A stretch of DNA of 64,000 nucleotides from Aureliella helgolandensis. GTDB taxonomy: Bacteria; Planctomycetota; Planctomycetia; Pirellulales; Pirellulaceae. The stretch's first letter is position 1, and the number at the start of each line of letters is the position of its first letter. This document shows, in pieces, positions 17,014 through 26,817 of this stretch. The position numbers were made by a program, and so were the translations under genes. Location: assembly GCF_007752135.1 (NCBI RefSeq), contig NZ_CP036298.1, positions 248,001-312,000 of the forward strand, given 5' to 3'. A model generated the notes under the pieces. The model saw only the letters and a list, made by a program, of their open reading frames with translations, did not search any database and had not been told where the DNA came from.

Positions 17014-18003
17014 ATGAATAGCCGCATCGGTTTGGGGACTTGGGGATTGGGGGTGGTGTGCCTAGTGCTCGCCTTGCTGCAGCGATCCGTTGGGCAGGAG
17101 ATTGAGCCAGCCCTAGTGCCGTCCGTTGCAGAGATCGCAGGGAAGTTGGCCGAGACAGAAGCGCGGTTGGCGAGGCTCAATTTTGTGGTGGACACTCGCC
17201 ACACCGCCCGCTCGATGCAGCGGGGGGGAGCGGAGGAGGAGCCGGAAGCGAGGATTTTCATCGGTGGGCAAGTTGCCGGACCGCTGGTGCGAATTGTTTC
17301 CGATGTGCACTGGGAATTGCGCCGCGATGGCAGTCGTCGTTGCTTTTCCATCAGCGGTTCGCAAGCTGTCACCGAGGTTGTGGGTGAGCACTCGGCGCCG
17401 GAGTTTGTGTTTTTCTCCGTTTATGATCAACGACGTAAACGCGGTCGCTCGATCGCGAACTGGTTGAGGGAGCGTAGCGACCTGGTGCAAAAGGACTCTT
17501 CGGAAAACTATTTTAACTCCAACGGCTACCTGCAGCCGGATCGAATGCTGTGCGGCTATGGAGATAGTCGATACAGTGAATTGGTTTCGCAACGCAAGGC
17601 TCGAATCGTTGATCCGCAGGCTTGGGAACCGGGATCGGTAATCGTGCTCGAAACGGAACCGCGAATTGCGTCCAATCGCTCTTCGTTTTACCACCAGCTA
17701 TTTGTCGATACGCAGCGATGGATTGTGATTCGCCTCAAGGCCTTTGGGAAGCTCGGTGATCGGCATCCCCCAGGCCTTGTGTCCCAGTGGGTTTTTAAGG
17801 ACTTCCAGCGCGATGTGGCGCATGACGTTTGGTTGCCCCGCTATGCACACCATTGGGAATTTGCCTTTTCCACTGAACGGCAAGGAGCGTGTCGCTCTCG
17901 CGAGCACATCCAGTTTGTCCATTGGTCACTCGATGAAGAGCTTGAGGACGAGCGGTTCTCCATCGATTTTGACATGCGAGAGGTGCCAGTTCCCGAGCAC
18001 TGA
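17014..18003 (+). CDS. Secreted hypothetical protein
   Basis: The start at 17014 (MNSRIGLGTWGLGVVCLVLA...) opens a signal peptide ending near SVGQ. The frame is open further upstream, but it would overlap the start region of the divergent gene. The mature part of about 300 residues has an early helix 'VAEIAGKLAETEARLARLNFVVDTRH'. Many beta-strand-like segments follow, with several W and Y residues, and the end is acidic (FDMREVPVPEH). It may belong with the LolA/DUF1571-like secreted proteins of planctomycetes, in which a beta-sheet half-barrel wraps a helix. That is a guess from layout, not from motifs. It shares the intergenic region with the divergent 16229 gene. Confidence 0.7.
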   Translation: MNSRIGLGTWGLGVVCLVLALLQRSVGQEIEPALVPSVAEIAGKLAETEARLARLNFVVDTRHTARSMQRGGAEEEPEARIFIGGQVAGPLVRIVSDVHWELRRDGSRRCFSISGSQAVTEVVGEHSAPEFVFFSVYDQRRKRGRSIANWLRERSDLVQKDSSENYFNSNGYLQPDRMLCGYGDSRYSELVSQRKARIVDPQAWEPGSVIVLETEPRIASNRSSFYHQLFVDTQRWIVIRLKAFGKLGDRHPPGLVSQWVFKDFQRDVAHDVWLPRYAHHWEFAFSTERQGACRSREHIQFVHWSLDEELEDERFSIDFDMREVPVPEH

Positions 18004-18073
18004 GTTTTGTGGAGGCGCTGTTCGCGCGAGTTCTAAGGGGGGAAAGTGCGGTGGCCCCTCCTGCGCCTGCTCC

Positions 18074-19513
18074 CTATTTTGAAAGCCGGTCGAGCGCATT
18101 GCGCGTGATGCGTACCACTGCTGGATCGTTCCCGGCTAGGCCGTGTGCCCAATCGGTGCTCCCGCAAGTTACGACGGTACCACCCCGTGTGTAAGTGCCC
18201 AGGACCGATGCGCCAATACGGTCGGCCGGAAAGCGATCGTACCACAGGCTGTCTCCAGGAGCCCAGCGAGCTGGACACGTTCCCAGGATCGTGAAGCCTT
18301 CCGGTGTGCCATCGCGGTGCGTGGGGAACGGCAAGCCATCGCGCCATTCCATTTCGCAACCATCGCACTCGTATCCTACGATCGTGTCGTTGCCACCGAA
18401 GGATTGCCCTCGCTCGAGCCGTGTTCCCTCGAGCAGCCAGTGGTCAGGGCGATGGACCGTGTAAGCGCCAGGACCGTCCATGAACTGCCCATGGCTGCGT
18501 TGGTAGCCTCCCCACAAGAACCCAACTCCAGTTAGCGAGTTTTCAGGACGGTCTACCAGATGGTGGCTCCAAGCAGTGCTGAGTAGGGCGTGATCGCCAG
18601 TGCGGTAGAGCGGGTCCATGTTGTAGGATTGTTTCCAGGAAGTGAGTGCCCGACCTTGGTCCTCGCTTCGAACTTGCCAACAGCAGGTGTTGCCACTGAA
18701 GAACGCAACGTTTCCTCCCCCTGCAATGTAGGCTTCTAGATGGTCGCGCATCGGGGCGGACCAGTATTCATCATGGCCGACACTGAGGATCAACTGGTAG
18801 TTTTCCAAGATCTCCGGATGGAATTCTAAGTCGCTATTGGCCGCATAGTCAAGGTTGTATCCATTCGCTTCGGCCCACTGCACGAAGGGCAGTTCCCACT
18901 TGCCAAACTGAGAGTGAATAGGACGATCGAACGAGACGCGATGCCCTTGGATTCCATCGCGGTCATGGTAGCCATACAGACTATGGCCGCCCCAATTGGT
19001 GTAAGCATTGTAGGTGTTGGTGGAGAGCTGCAACAAGATCTTGGACTGACTAGCAGACGGTGCTGCACGGACAATGAAGAATAGGCTGCCCGCTGCGGCC
19101 GCTTGATCGGGTTGTCGGCCATGAAGAGAGACCTCGTAGTAGCCGCTCTTCCAGTCTTGGGCAACCGTCAGGCGATGCGTGATGGTCCAATTGCAACCGT
19201 CGGACGACGCGCGATCGGGGATCGGCTGTGGACTGCAAGGAATGGCTGAGTGCCGGTACACTTCCTCGCGTTTGGCTCCCACGCGTTCCACAACCAAATC
19301 CACCTGTGGGCAACTCGATGAAAGTCGCAATTCCACCTCTTCTCCCGGGGCATAGCTCACCTGATTGGCGTAGCCTACGAGAAACGGGCTGGTGGGTTGG
19401 AGTTGCTCGGCTCGACAGTTCGAGGCTGGGAAAACTGAAAGCAGGCTTGTCAGCCCCAGGGAGGCCGTGAGCAGGAGGGTACATCGAGCGGTAGTGAAGG
19501 CAGGTTGTGGCAT
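18074..19513 (-). CDS. Secreted protein with N,N-dimethylformamidase large-subunit-like domain
   Basis: The 479-residue protein has a signal peptide followed by a beta-sandwich-like region, 'VSYAPGEEVELRLSS', at residues about 50-150. A long C-terminal domain contains the conserved stretches STNTYNAYTNWGGHSLYGY, SVGHDEYW and a late 'GSTDWAHGL'. These are hallmarks of the DmfA2-like C-terminal domain (N,N-dimethylformamidase beta subunit). In the true amidase the same family binds iron through Tyr and Glu residues. The H-D-E-Y-W motif keeps plausible ligands. Most bacterial homologs are uncharacterised secreted proteins, and the small alpha subunit is absent nearby, so formamidase activity is not claimed. 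Confidence 0.82.
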   Translation of the reverse strand: MPQPAFTTARCTLLLTASLGLTSLLSVFPASNCRAEQLQPTSPFLVGYANQVSYAPGEEVELRLSSSCPQVDLVVERVGAKREEVYRHSAIPCSPQPIPDRASSDGCNWTITHRLTVAQDWKSGYYEVSLHGRQPDQAAAAGSLFFIVRAAPSASQSKILLQLSTNTYNAYTNWGGHSLYGYHDRDGIQGHRVSFDRPIHSQFGKWELPFVQWAEANGYNLDYAANSDLEFHPEILENYQLILSVGHDEYWSAPMRDHLEAYIAGGGNVAFFSGNTCCWQVRSEDQGRALTSWKQSYNMDPLYRTGDHALLSTAWSHHLVDRPENSLTGVGFLWGGYQRSHGQFMDGPGAYTVHRPDHWLLEGTRLERGQSFGGNDTIVGYECDGCEMEWRDGLPFPTHRDGTPEGFTILGTCPARWAPGDSLWYDRFPADRIGASVLGTYTRGGTVVTCGSTDWAHGLAGNDPAVVRITRNALDRLSK

Positions 19514-20000
19514 AGCAGTCGTCAGCGATTGGAAGGGCGGGAGGTGAAAGCCTGAGCGGCGGGGCTGAATGCAGTGCTTTATTGTAGAGTCTCGCGTGTG
19601 CGCGTGGGGAAATGAGTGCTCAAGTGTTGGGGATGGCCGTCACGGCCGAATCCATGTTTGGCAGCCCTGCAGACTTGGGCTATTGCTCAGGGGCGAGGTT
19701 GGCGAGTTGCTTGGCCAAGATTCCGACCTTTTTGCTACGGGACGGGCAACGAGGATTTGGACCAGCCGGAGGTGCAATAGCTGCTGACGGGGAGGTTGTA
19801 GAATGAAACGAGACCGCGTACAAAAGCCGCTCACCGTGAATATCTTGCGGATGAATCGATGCTGTTGCGCGATTGCCGTATGCCTCGTAACCTGCTTAGT
19901 AGCAATCACTTAGCGTTTTACCGAGCCTCCTCTGGACCGTTCCAGTACAAGCTGCCACTCGTATTTTACCTCGCCCCATTTCCGTCGAGCCGAACCTGCC
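19514..20000. other. Intergenic region between the amidase-like and PepSY genes
   Basis: Apart from the small frame at 19803-19913, I see no gene in this stretch of about 490 bases. It should hold the divergent promoters. No obvious Fur-type box was found, although the PepSY gene would be a candidate for iron control. Confidence 0.4.
19803..19913 (+). CDS. Possible small hydrophobic protein (36 residues)
   Basis: A short frame MKRDRVQKPL...CLVAIT is preceded by GGGAGG at a good distance (six to seven bases). It has a basic N-terminus and ends in a cysteine- and valine-rich hydrophobic stretch (CCCAIAVCLVTCLVAIT) long enough to span a membrane. It stops about 90 bases before the PepSY membrane protein gene on the same strand. 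No family is recognised and chance cannot be excluded. Confidence 0.3.
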   Translation: MKRDRVQKPLTVNILRMNRCCCAIAVCLVTCLVAIT

Positions 20001-20951
20001 ATGTTAGAAAAATCACAACCGACAAGTGCAGCCATCGAATCCAAACGACGAACTCGCAAGTTCTGGTCACGATTAACAATTCTGGTGCGTCGCGTGCACC
20101 TCTACGCAGGCTTGTTCCTCCTGCCCTGGGTTTTCATGTACGGTGTGACTGGAGCGATGTACAACCATCAGACGCTCTTTCCGGAAGGGGATGTGCATAC
20201 GATCTCATCCGACGTCGTAGCGAAGTTGCCGATTGCCGGTATCGCTGCGCCCGATGAGATTGCGCGCCAGGTGGTGGAAGCTTTGCAGGCGGCCGCGCCC
20301 GACGATTCGGTCGAGCTGGACACGTCGCACGCTGCGGAATTCACCAGCGACATTATCTTCGAAGTTCCCGCTGACGGCGATCGCCACGTGGTGCACATGG
20401 ACCCGGTCGGAAAGGGCTCTTGGGTGGCCACGTATCCCAAGAACCCCGAGACACCTGTCGCTCTATTGAAGGATGTCCGCAACCTAAAACTCGCCGAAGA
20501 TCCCTATGTTGCGGCCCGGAAGTCGGTGGCGGATATCTTAGGGGCAGCGGGCATTGAAGCAGAGTCTGCGCCGAAGTCGGTGGGGTGGTCCAAGTTGAAT
20601 TTCTTAGCCAACGTCAATGGCGAGCAGGCCAAGGTAACCTACGTGCTGCGCGATGGTCATGTGGATGTCACGCGCTACGCTGGGGAAGATGGCATGACGC
20701 TCCGCGCGTTCCTGTTGCGTCTCCACACCTCTCATGGCACCACGCCTCATTGGAATGGACGCATGTTCTGGTCCCTGATCGTCGACATTATGGCCATCGC
20801 CATGGTGTCTTGGGGAGTGACTGGTTTGATCATGTGGTGGACCATTAAACGCACTCGCCGCGTGGGGAGTGTCGTCATGCTCTTGAGTGTGGCGACAGCG
20901 GCAGCGTTCTTTTTCGCGATGGAGCACTTTTACGCCACCACCACGCTCTAG
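20001..20951 (+). CDS. PepSY-associated transmembrane protein
   Basis: The 316-residue product has the PepSY_TM layout. A basic cytoplasmic start (KRRTRKFWSRL) is followed by the first helix with R-V-H-L-Y-A-G-L-F-L-L-P-W. An extracytoplasmic part of about 170 residues contains two PepSY-like strands-helix units. A second helix carries H-T-S-H-G, and a third hydrophobic segment lies at the end. The histidines at the membrane faces (R-V-H and L-H-T-S-H) resemble the haem-ligating ones of ferric-siderophore reductases and iron-uptake-linked PepSY proteins. A role in iron reduction or uptake is inferred, and no TonB-dependent receptor lies beside it. The gene ends 63 bases from the convergent DUF1501 gene. 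Confidence 0.78.
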   Translation: MLEKSQPTSAAIESKRRTRKFWSRLTILVRRVHLYAGLFLLPWVFMYGVTGAMYNHQTLFPEGDVHTISSDVVAKLPIAGIAAPDEIARQVVEALQAAAPDDSVELDTSHAAEFTSDIIFEVPADGDRHVVHMDPVGKGSWVATYPKNPETPVALLKDVRNLKLAEDPYVAARKSVADILGAAGIEAESAPKSVGWSKLNFLANVNGEQAKVTYVLRDGHVDVTRYAGEDGMTLRAFLLRLHTSHGTTPHWNGRMFWSLIVDIMAIAMVSWGVTGLIMWWTIKRTRRVGSVVMLLSVATAAAFFFAMEHFYATTTL

Positions 20952-20952
20952 C

Positions 20953-20980
20953 GCCTCTAGCAAAAAAGGGGGGTAGAGGC
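20953..20980. terminator. Hairpin between convergent genes
   Basis: A perfect 7-bp inverted repeat, GCCTCTA/TAGAGGC, with a 14-base loop begins two bases after the stop of the PepSY gene. It faces the end of the DUF1501 gene. The loop holds an A6 run, but no T run follows the stem on either strand, so a classical terminator is not certain. Confidence 0.4.
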
Positions 20981-21014
20981 TGAGGGGAAGCCTGGGTTGC
21001 TGGGCAGGTGAGGG

Positions 21015-22475
<1,461 letters not shown>

Positions 22476-22501
22476 CTGTCATACTCCCAGACTGGCTAAA
22501 C

Positions 22502-24952
22502 TTAGTCGAGATAAAAGAATTCATTGAGATTGAGGGTGACGAGGCACATGGCGTGTCGCGCGGCGTGATCGTCTAATTCGTATTGGGTTTTCAAGCGAGC
22601 AACTAAGTCCAGCAATTCGGCTACATCGATTTCCTGCGCCGGCTTGCTGAGCGCCAGTTCCAGGCACCGTTTCGCTTGCTGTCGGAGGTCGTTGCCCACT
22701 TCGGCTTCGACGCGTTTCAGAAAATACTCGGCTTGTTGCTGCATCCAGTCGCTGTTGAGCATGGAGAGGGCTTGCCCGGGTTGCGTCGTTAGAAAGCGGG
22801 CTTCGCAACTAATATCGGTCTCTGGGAAATCGAAAGCGGACAGCATTGGGACCGGTAGCGAGCGTTTGACATGCACGTAAATACTTCGCCGGCTTTGCTC
22901 TGCGGCGCTGGATTGCCCCCAGCCCTTACCGGGCTGCGACTGGCTTGCCAGCACCTCCGCAGATAGTTCTGGATACATGCTTTCCCCGAATCGCACTGCG
23001 TTCAATTGTCCGGTAACGGTGAGCACCGAATCGCGGATTTGTTCCGCACTTAAGCGGCGCAAGTTTTGGTGGCAGAATAAATCATTGCCTGGGTCTTGAG
23101 CCTCAAGTTCGTCGGTGGGTTGGGTTCGCAGGCGATAGGTGCTCGATTGCAGGATCATGCGATGAATGTTCTTCAGCTGCCAGTTGTTGCGGATGAGTTC
23201 CGTGGCAAGAAAATCGAGCAGCTCGGGGTGTGTCGGTGGATCTCCCATGAGACCAAAATTGTTGGGTGAACGGACGATGCCACGTCCGAAGTAATGAAGC
23301 CAAATCCGATTAACGATCACGCGAGCGGTCATCCAGTTGTCGTCGGAAGCGATCCAATCGGCCAGCACGCGTCGCCGGCCAGCAGATTTGGCATCGGCAG
23401 GAGGTTCTGGGATTTGAGGGGCGCCGCCACCGATAAGCTTGGGAAAGGTCAGGTCGACGGGGTCGCCAGGAGCATGGGGGCTACCGCGGAGTTGTACGAA
23501 GGTTTGTTCGGGATGAGCATTCAGCACGGCCAGCCCCAAAACCGTTTCCCGAGGTGGGAGGTTCTGAAGTTGCTTCCCTATTTCACGGACTTCCTGCTTG
23601 AGCGACTGGTACGTATCCCAGGTCTCCGCGTCCACGAATTGCTGCATGCGTTCCTTGAGCACCTGGCGACGACCAGCTCCCTCGGTGGCGCGTTGTTCGG
23701 TAGCGGTCATCTTCTGAATCGCAGCTTGCTCAATTTTTCGCGTTTCTTGTTCCATAGTGCGTTTGCGAGATTCGAGTACATCGTATTGCTCGCCGACGTC
23801 CGCGTTGATGTCGATCTGATTGTTCGTCGTTAGGTCGCCTCGCTCCGCATACTCGGTCACGTCGCGCATGAAAGCGACCATGCTGTAGTAGTCTTTTTGC
23901 AGCAAGGGGTCAATCTTGTGGTCATGGCAGCGCGCGCAGTTGAGCGTAAGACCGAGGAAGCCTTGGCTAGTGGTGGCCACGAGGTCATCGTATCCATCAA
24001 ACTTGGCTTGCAATGGATCTGCCGGTTCGTCATCCCAGATTCCCAGGCGATAGTAGCCAGTAGCGGTAAGTGAGTCGGGGGTGACTTCATCCAGTTCATC
24101 ACCGGCGAGTTGTTCACGCACGAAACGGTCATAGGGTTTGTCGCTGTTCATGGCGCGGATGACGTAATCGCGATACTTCCATGCGTTGGGCTTGATGCCG
24201 TCTCGCTCGTAACTGTTGGTTTCAGCAAAGCGGACGACGTCGAGCCAGTTGCGCGCCCAACGTTCTCCGAAGGCGGGATCGGCCAGCAGCTGGTCCACTA
24301 GCTGGGTGTATTTCTGATCGCTCCAGTCGTGACTCCAGGCTGCTACCTGTTCGGGAGTCGGAGGAAGTCCCGTAATGTCGATGTAGGTTCGGCGGACCAA
24401 GGATTGCGCACTCGCTTCCGCTACTGGGGCCAGTCCCGCTTGCTCGATCTTGGACAAAATGAAGTTGTCGAGTGGTTGTCGTGACCAAGCAGGGGTGGAT
24501 ACCTCGGGAACCGGTGGTCGTGAAATGGGTTGAAAGGCCCAGTGGAGTTTGTACTCCGCGCCGGAGTCGATCCAGGCCGCCAACGCCGCGACTTCCGTTT
24601 CCGTCAACGGTTTCCCTTCCGGCGGCATGCGCTCGGATTCGTCCTCGGTTGTAATGCGGCGAATCAGCTCACTCTGGCTCGCCTTACCTGGCGTAAGGGG
24701 TGGCAGACCGCTGTCGGCTTCCGCAATGAGGCTGGTGCGATCGTCAAAGCGAATGCTGCCCTCCTGTAGGTCGGGACCGTGGCAGGCATAGCACCGGCGC
24801 GCTAGGACCATCTGGATGTCTTTGGCAAAGTCGATATCTGCCGCTCCAGCCAGCGGATTGACCAGTGACACCGAGCAGAGTCCCGTCAGAGCCGCTAGCA
24901 GTACATTGGGGAGCCATCCTAAGCCTGGGAATAGCGTCTGCTTTGCCATTGG
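22502..24952 (-). CDS. Planctomycete cytochrome c-type (PSCyt1) DUF1549/DUF1553 protein
   Basis: The start at 24952 (MAKQTLFPGL...) has an AGGAAT site about seven bases upstream and opens a signal peptide. The 817-residue product has the standard order. A PSCyt1 haem-binding motif C-Y-A-C-H-G comes near residue 55, with the E-R-M-P-P-E-G-K-P-L loop containing the axial methionine. A DUF1549 domain contains the W-S-R-Q-P-L-D-N-F-I start and the N-C-A-R-C-H-D-H motif, a second CxxCH. A coiled linker leads to DUF1553, with R-V-I-V-N-R-I-W and S-S-T-Y-R. These proteins are exported, carry c-type haem and work with DUF1501 partners, as the downstream gene shows. Confidence 0.93.
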   Translation of the reverse strand, partial: PMAKQTLFPGLGWLPNVLLAALTGLCSVSLVNPLAGAADIDFAKDIQMVLARRCYACHGPDLQEGSIRFDDRTSLIAEADSGLPPLTPGKASQSELIRRITTEDESERMPPEGKPLTETEVAALAAWIDSGAEYKLHWAFQPISRPPVPEVSTPAWSRQPLDNFILSKIEQAGLAPVAEASAQSLVRRTYIDITGLPPTPEQVAAWSHDWSDQKYTQLVDQLLADPAFGERWARNWLDVVRFAETNSYERDGIKPNAWKYRDYVIRAMNSDKPYDRFVREQLAGDELDEVTPDSLTATGYYRLGIWDDEPADPLQAKFDGYDDLVATTSQGFLGLTLNCARCHDHKIDPLLQKDYYSMVAFMRDVTEYAERGDLTTNNQIDINADVGEQYDVLESRKRTMEQETRKIEQAAIQKMTATEQRATEGAGRRQVLKERMQQFVDAETWDTYQSLKQEVREIGKQLQNLPPRETVLGLAVLNAHPEQTFVQLRGSPHAPGDPVDLTFPKLIGGGAPQIPEPPADAKSAGRRRVLADWIASDDNWMTARVIVNRIWLHYFGRGIVRSPNNFGLMGDPPTHPELLDFLATELIRNNWQLKNIHRMILQSSTYRLRTQPTDELEAQDPGNDLFCHQNLRRLSAEQIRDSVLTVTGQLNAVRFGESMYPELSAEVLASQSQPGKGWGQSSAAEQSRRSIYVHVKRSLPVPMLSAFDFPETDISCEARFLTTQPGQALSMLNSDWMQQQAEYFLKRVEAEVGNDLRQQAKRCLELALSKPAQEIDVAELLDLVARLKTQYELDDHAARHAMCLVTLNLNEFFYLD

Positions 24953-25398
24953 AACAATTCCTAGCCGGAGATTTGTGGGGGGAGGAGTGAGGAGTTGGCG
25001 GGAGACGAGCCCGTGCATCTGCGGTTGAGAACCACAGGTTGTGCGCACTGAGCGAAGGGATCCATACAGTCTATCTTAGACGATACGATGCGTTTGTCAT
25101 TACGCTTCTGGAGCGGGGGCAGCCGGAAACACACCTTGATGCTCGCCTGCTGCTAGCTAGCCCTGCGTACCCAGCAGGATCCCCAATGTGGCGTAAATGC
25201 GTCAAAATTGCCCCGCGAGCGTGAGACATGCTGATTCTGCCTGGGGAATAAGGTAACATGCGATCTTACGCCTTAAGTAGCTTGTAGGAGCGTTTGGCCG
25301 CCTTTAGTGGCGGTGTGCTTGCAAGCTAGCGGTTTCGCAGCGTGCGGTACCAGCTTCGTGCGTATCCCCCCTTTGAGTTCTGGATCAGGAGATCAGCC
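24953..25398. other. Divergent intergenic region with a small hairpin
   Basis: About 450 bases separate the divergent PSCyt and DUF1559 genes. The region contains a CCTGCTG...CAGCAGG inverted repeat near 25150-25180 and a CCGCC/GGCGG hairpin near 25300-25316, neither followed by a T run. No reading frame here looks real. Promoters for both directions are expected. Confidence 0.4.
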
Positions 25399-26331
25399 AT
25401 GCTACGAAACGCGCCCAAACGTGCATTCACTCTCGTTGAGTTATTGGTCGTTATTGCGATCATCGGTATTTTGGTGGGGTTACTGTTACCCGCGGTGCAG
25501 TCTGCCCGCGAAGCGGCTCGGCGGATGCAGTGCAGCAACCATCTCAAGCAGTGGGCGCTCGCGTTTCATAATCACCACGATGCCTTCAAGGCCTTCCCCA
25601 AGGGGTCGTCCAATGGTGCGGCCCTCCGGCAGACTTGGGTCATGTATCTTTGGCCCTATGTGGAACAAACGAGTCTGTACAACATGACCGACCTTAAGTC
25701 TCATTTTTACGTGGAGCCAAATACGATTCCCTTCACCTTGGACGGGCCAACCGGGAAGCATGTCTCCATTTATTTATGTCCGAGCGACAGTGGCACGATC
25801 GACCAGAATGATCCGGGTAGTCGATACCAACGGACGCGCGGCAACTACGTGGTCAATTGGGGAAACAGCTGGTATGGGCAGAATCCTCAGCCGGCAGCAT
25901 CCGCCCCCTTTTCGCATAACAATGGCAACCGCAGTATGCCCAACAAAACCACTTTTGGCAGCATTTCGGATGGGACATCCAATACGCTGCTAATGAGTGA
26001 ATATCTGATCGCTAAGAGTTCGGCGGACAATGACTGGCGCGGAGACATTCACAACGATGATGGTGTTTTTCGATTCCATACATTGATGACACCGAACACC
26101 TCGGCGCCGGACATTATTCGCAACGGGTGGTTTCAAACGCCCAACGACCCACAAATGCCAGCTGCTGCTGGGACGGAGCAGCAAAACGCGGCGCGCAGCC
26201 GGCACACAGGAGGTGTAACTACAGCCTATTGTGATGGTTCAATTCACTTTACTAGCAACAGTATCTCGCTAGTGGTGTGGCAAGCCATGGGGACGATGGA
26301 TGGTGGCGAAGCTGTCGAACTCCCGGAATAG
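25399..26331 (+). CDS. DUF1559 protein with type IV pilin-like N-terminus
   Basis: The start at 25399 has AGGAGAT six bases upstream. The N-terminus, R-A-F-T-L-V-E-L-L-V-V-I-A-I-I, is the prepilin cleavage/methylation motif with Glu at position 5 of the mature protein. The DUF1559 start follows (A-R-R-M-Q-C-S-N-H-L-K-Q) and the body ends with the H-x9-D-G motif, here R-H-T-G-G-V-T-T-A-Y-C-D-G. Dozens of copies occur in each planctomycete genome. They are thought to be pseudopilin-like surface or secretion components, but their function is not settled. A small lipoprotein gene follows with its start 55 bases downstream, a common companion of this family. A GspF/PilC homolog lies at 62371 in this window. 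Confidence 0.92.
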   Translation: MLRNAPKRAFTLVELLVVIAIIGILVGLLLPAVQSAREAARRMQCSNHLKQWALAFHNHHDAFKAFPKGSSNGAALRQTWVMYLWPYVEQTSLYNMTDLKSHFYVEPNTIPFTLDGPTGKHVSIYLCPSDSGTIDQNDPGSRYQRTRGNYVVNWGNSWYGQNPQPAASAPFSHNNGNRSMPNKTTFGSISDGTSNTLLMSEYLIAKSSADNDWRGDIHNDDGVFRFHTLMTPNTSAPDIIRNGWFQTPNDPQMPAAAGTEQQNAARSRHTGGVTTAYCDGSIHFTSNSISLVVWQAMGTMDGGEAVELPE

Positions 26332-26386
26332 TCTCCCACGTTACCCACAAAACCGCTTCCTGTTCAATCCTCTCGTGAGTTGTTTC

Positions 26387-26791
26387 ATGCTACGTTTTTT
26401 ATTCTTAGTCCTCTCTATTCTCACCGTTCCGACGCTGCTCGGCTGCGGCGACTCTTCGGGGTTGGTAAAAGTCAGTGGGACCGTTTCCGTGGACGGAAAA
26501 CTATCGGACAAGGGAGGGATTACTTTTATTCCTGTCGATGGTCAGTCGCCGACCGCGGGGGCCGAGATCATCGACGGAAAATACACTTCGATGGTGCCCT
26601 TGGGGGAATCCAAAGTGCAGATCCGTATCCCGAAGGTTGTCGGGACGCGGAAGCTGTACAACACGCCAGACAGTCCAGAGCAGGAAATTCTCGAGGAGGT
26701 GCTGCCACCGAAGTACAACAACCAGACGGAGTTGATTTTGGTCGTGGAGGGAGGGTCGATGCAAAAAGACTGGGACCTGCCCTCTGAATAA
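26387..26791 (+). CDS. Small lipoprotein (carboxypeptidase-regulatory-like fold) next to DUF1559
   Basis: The start at 26387 (MLRFLFLVLS...) gives a lipoprotein signal with lipobox L-L-G-C (Cys20). The longer frame at 26300 would overlap the end of the DUF1559 gene and hide this signal. The mature part of about 115 residues has V-S-G-T-V-S-V-D-G-K near its start, then 'GITFIPVDGQSPTAGAEI' and 'DGKYTSMVPLGESKVQI'. This is the strand pattern of transthyretin-like/carboxypeptidase regulatory domains in the lipoproteins that accompany DUF1559 genes in planctomycetes. A role in anchoring or assembling the pseudopilin is only inferred from context. Confidence 0.8.
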   Translation: MLRFLFLVLSILTVPTLLGCGDSSGLVKVSGTVSVDGKLSDKGGITFIPVDGQSPTAGAEIIDGKYTSMVPLGESKVQIRIPKVVGTRKLYNTPDSPEQEILEEVLPPKYNNQTELILVVEGGSMQKDWDLPSE

Positions 26792-26817
26792 CCCTGTTTT
26801 TACTTGAGTTGCGCCAG

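Noticed and set aside
20953-20980. A sure bidirectional terminator between the PepSY and DUF1501 genes
   Set aside because: The inverted repeat is perfect, but no T run follows on either strand, so it is listed only with low confidence.
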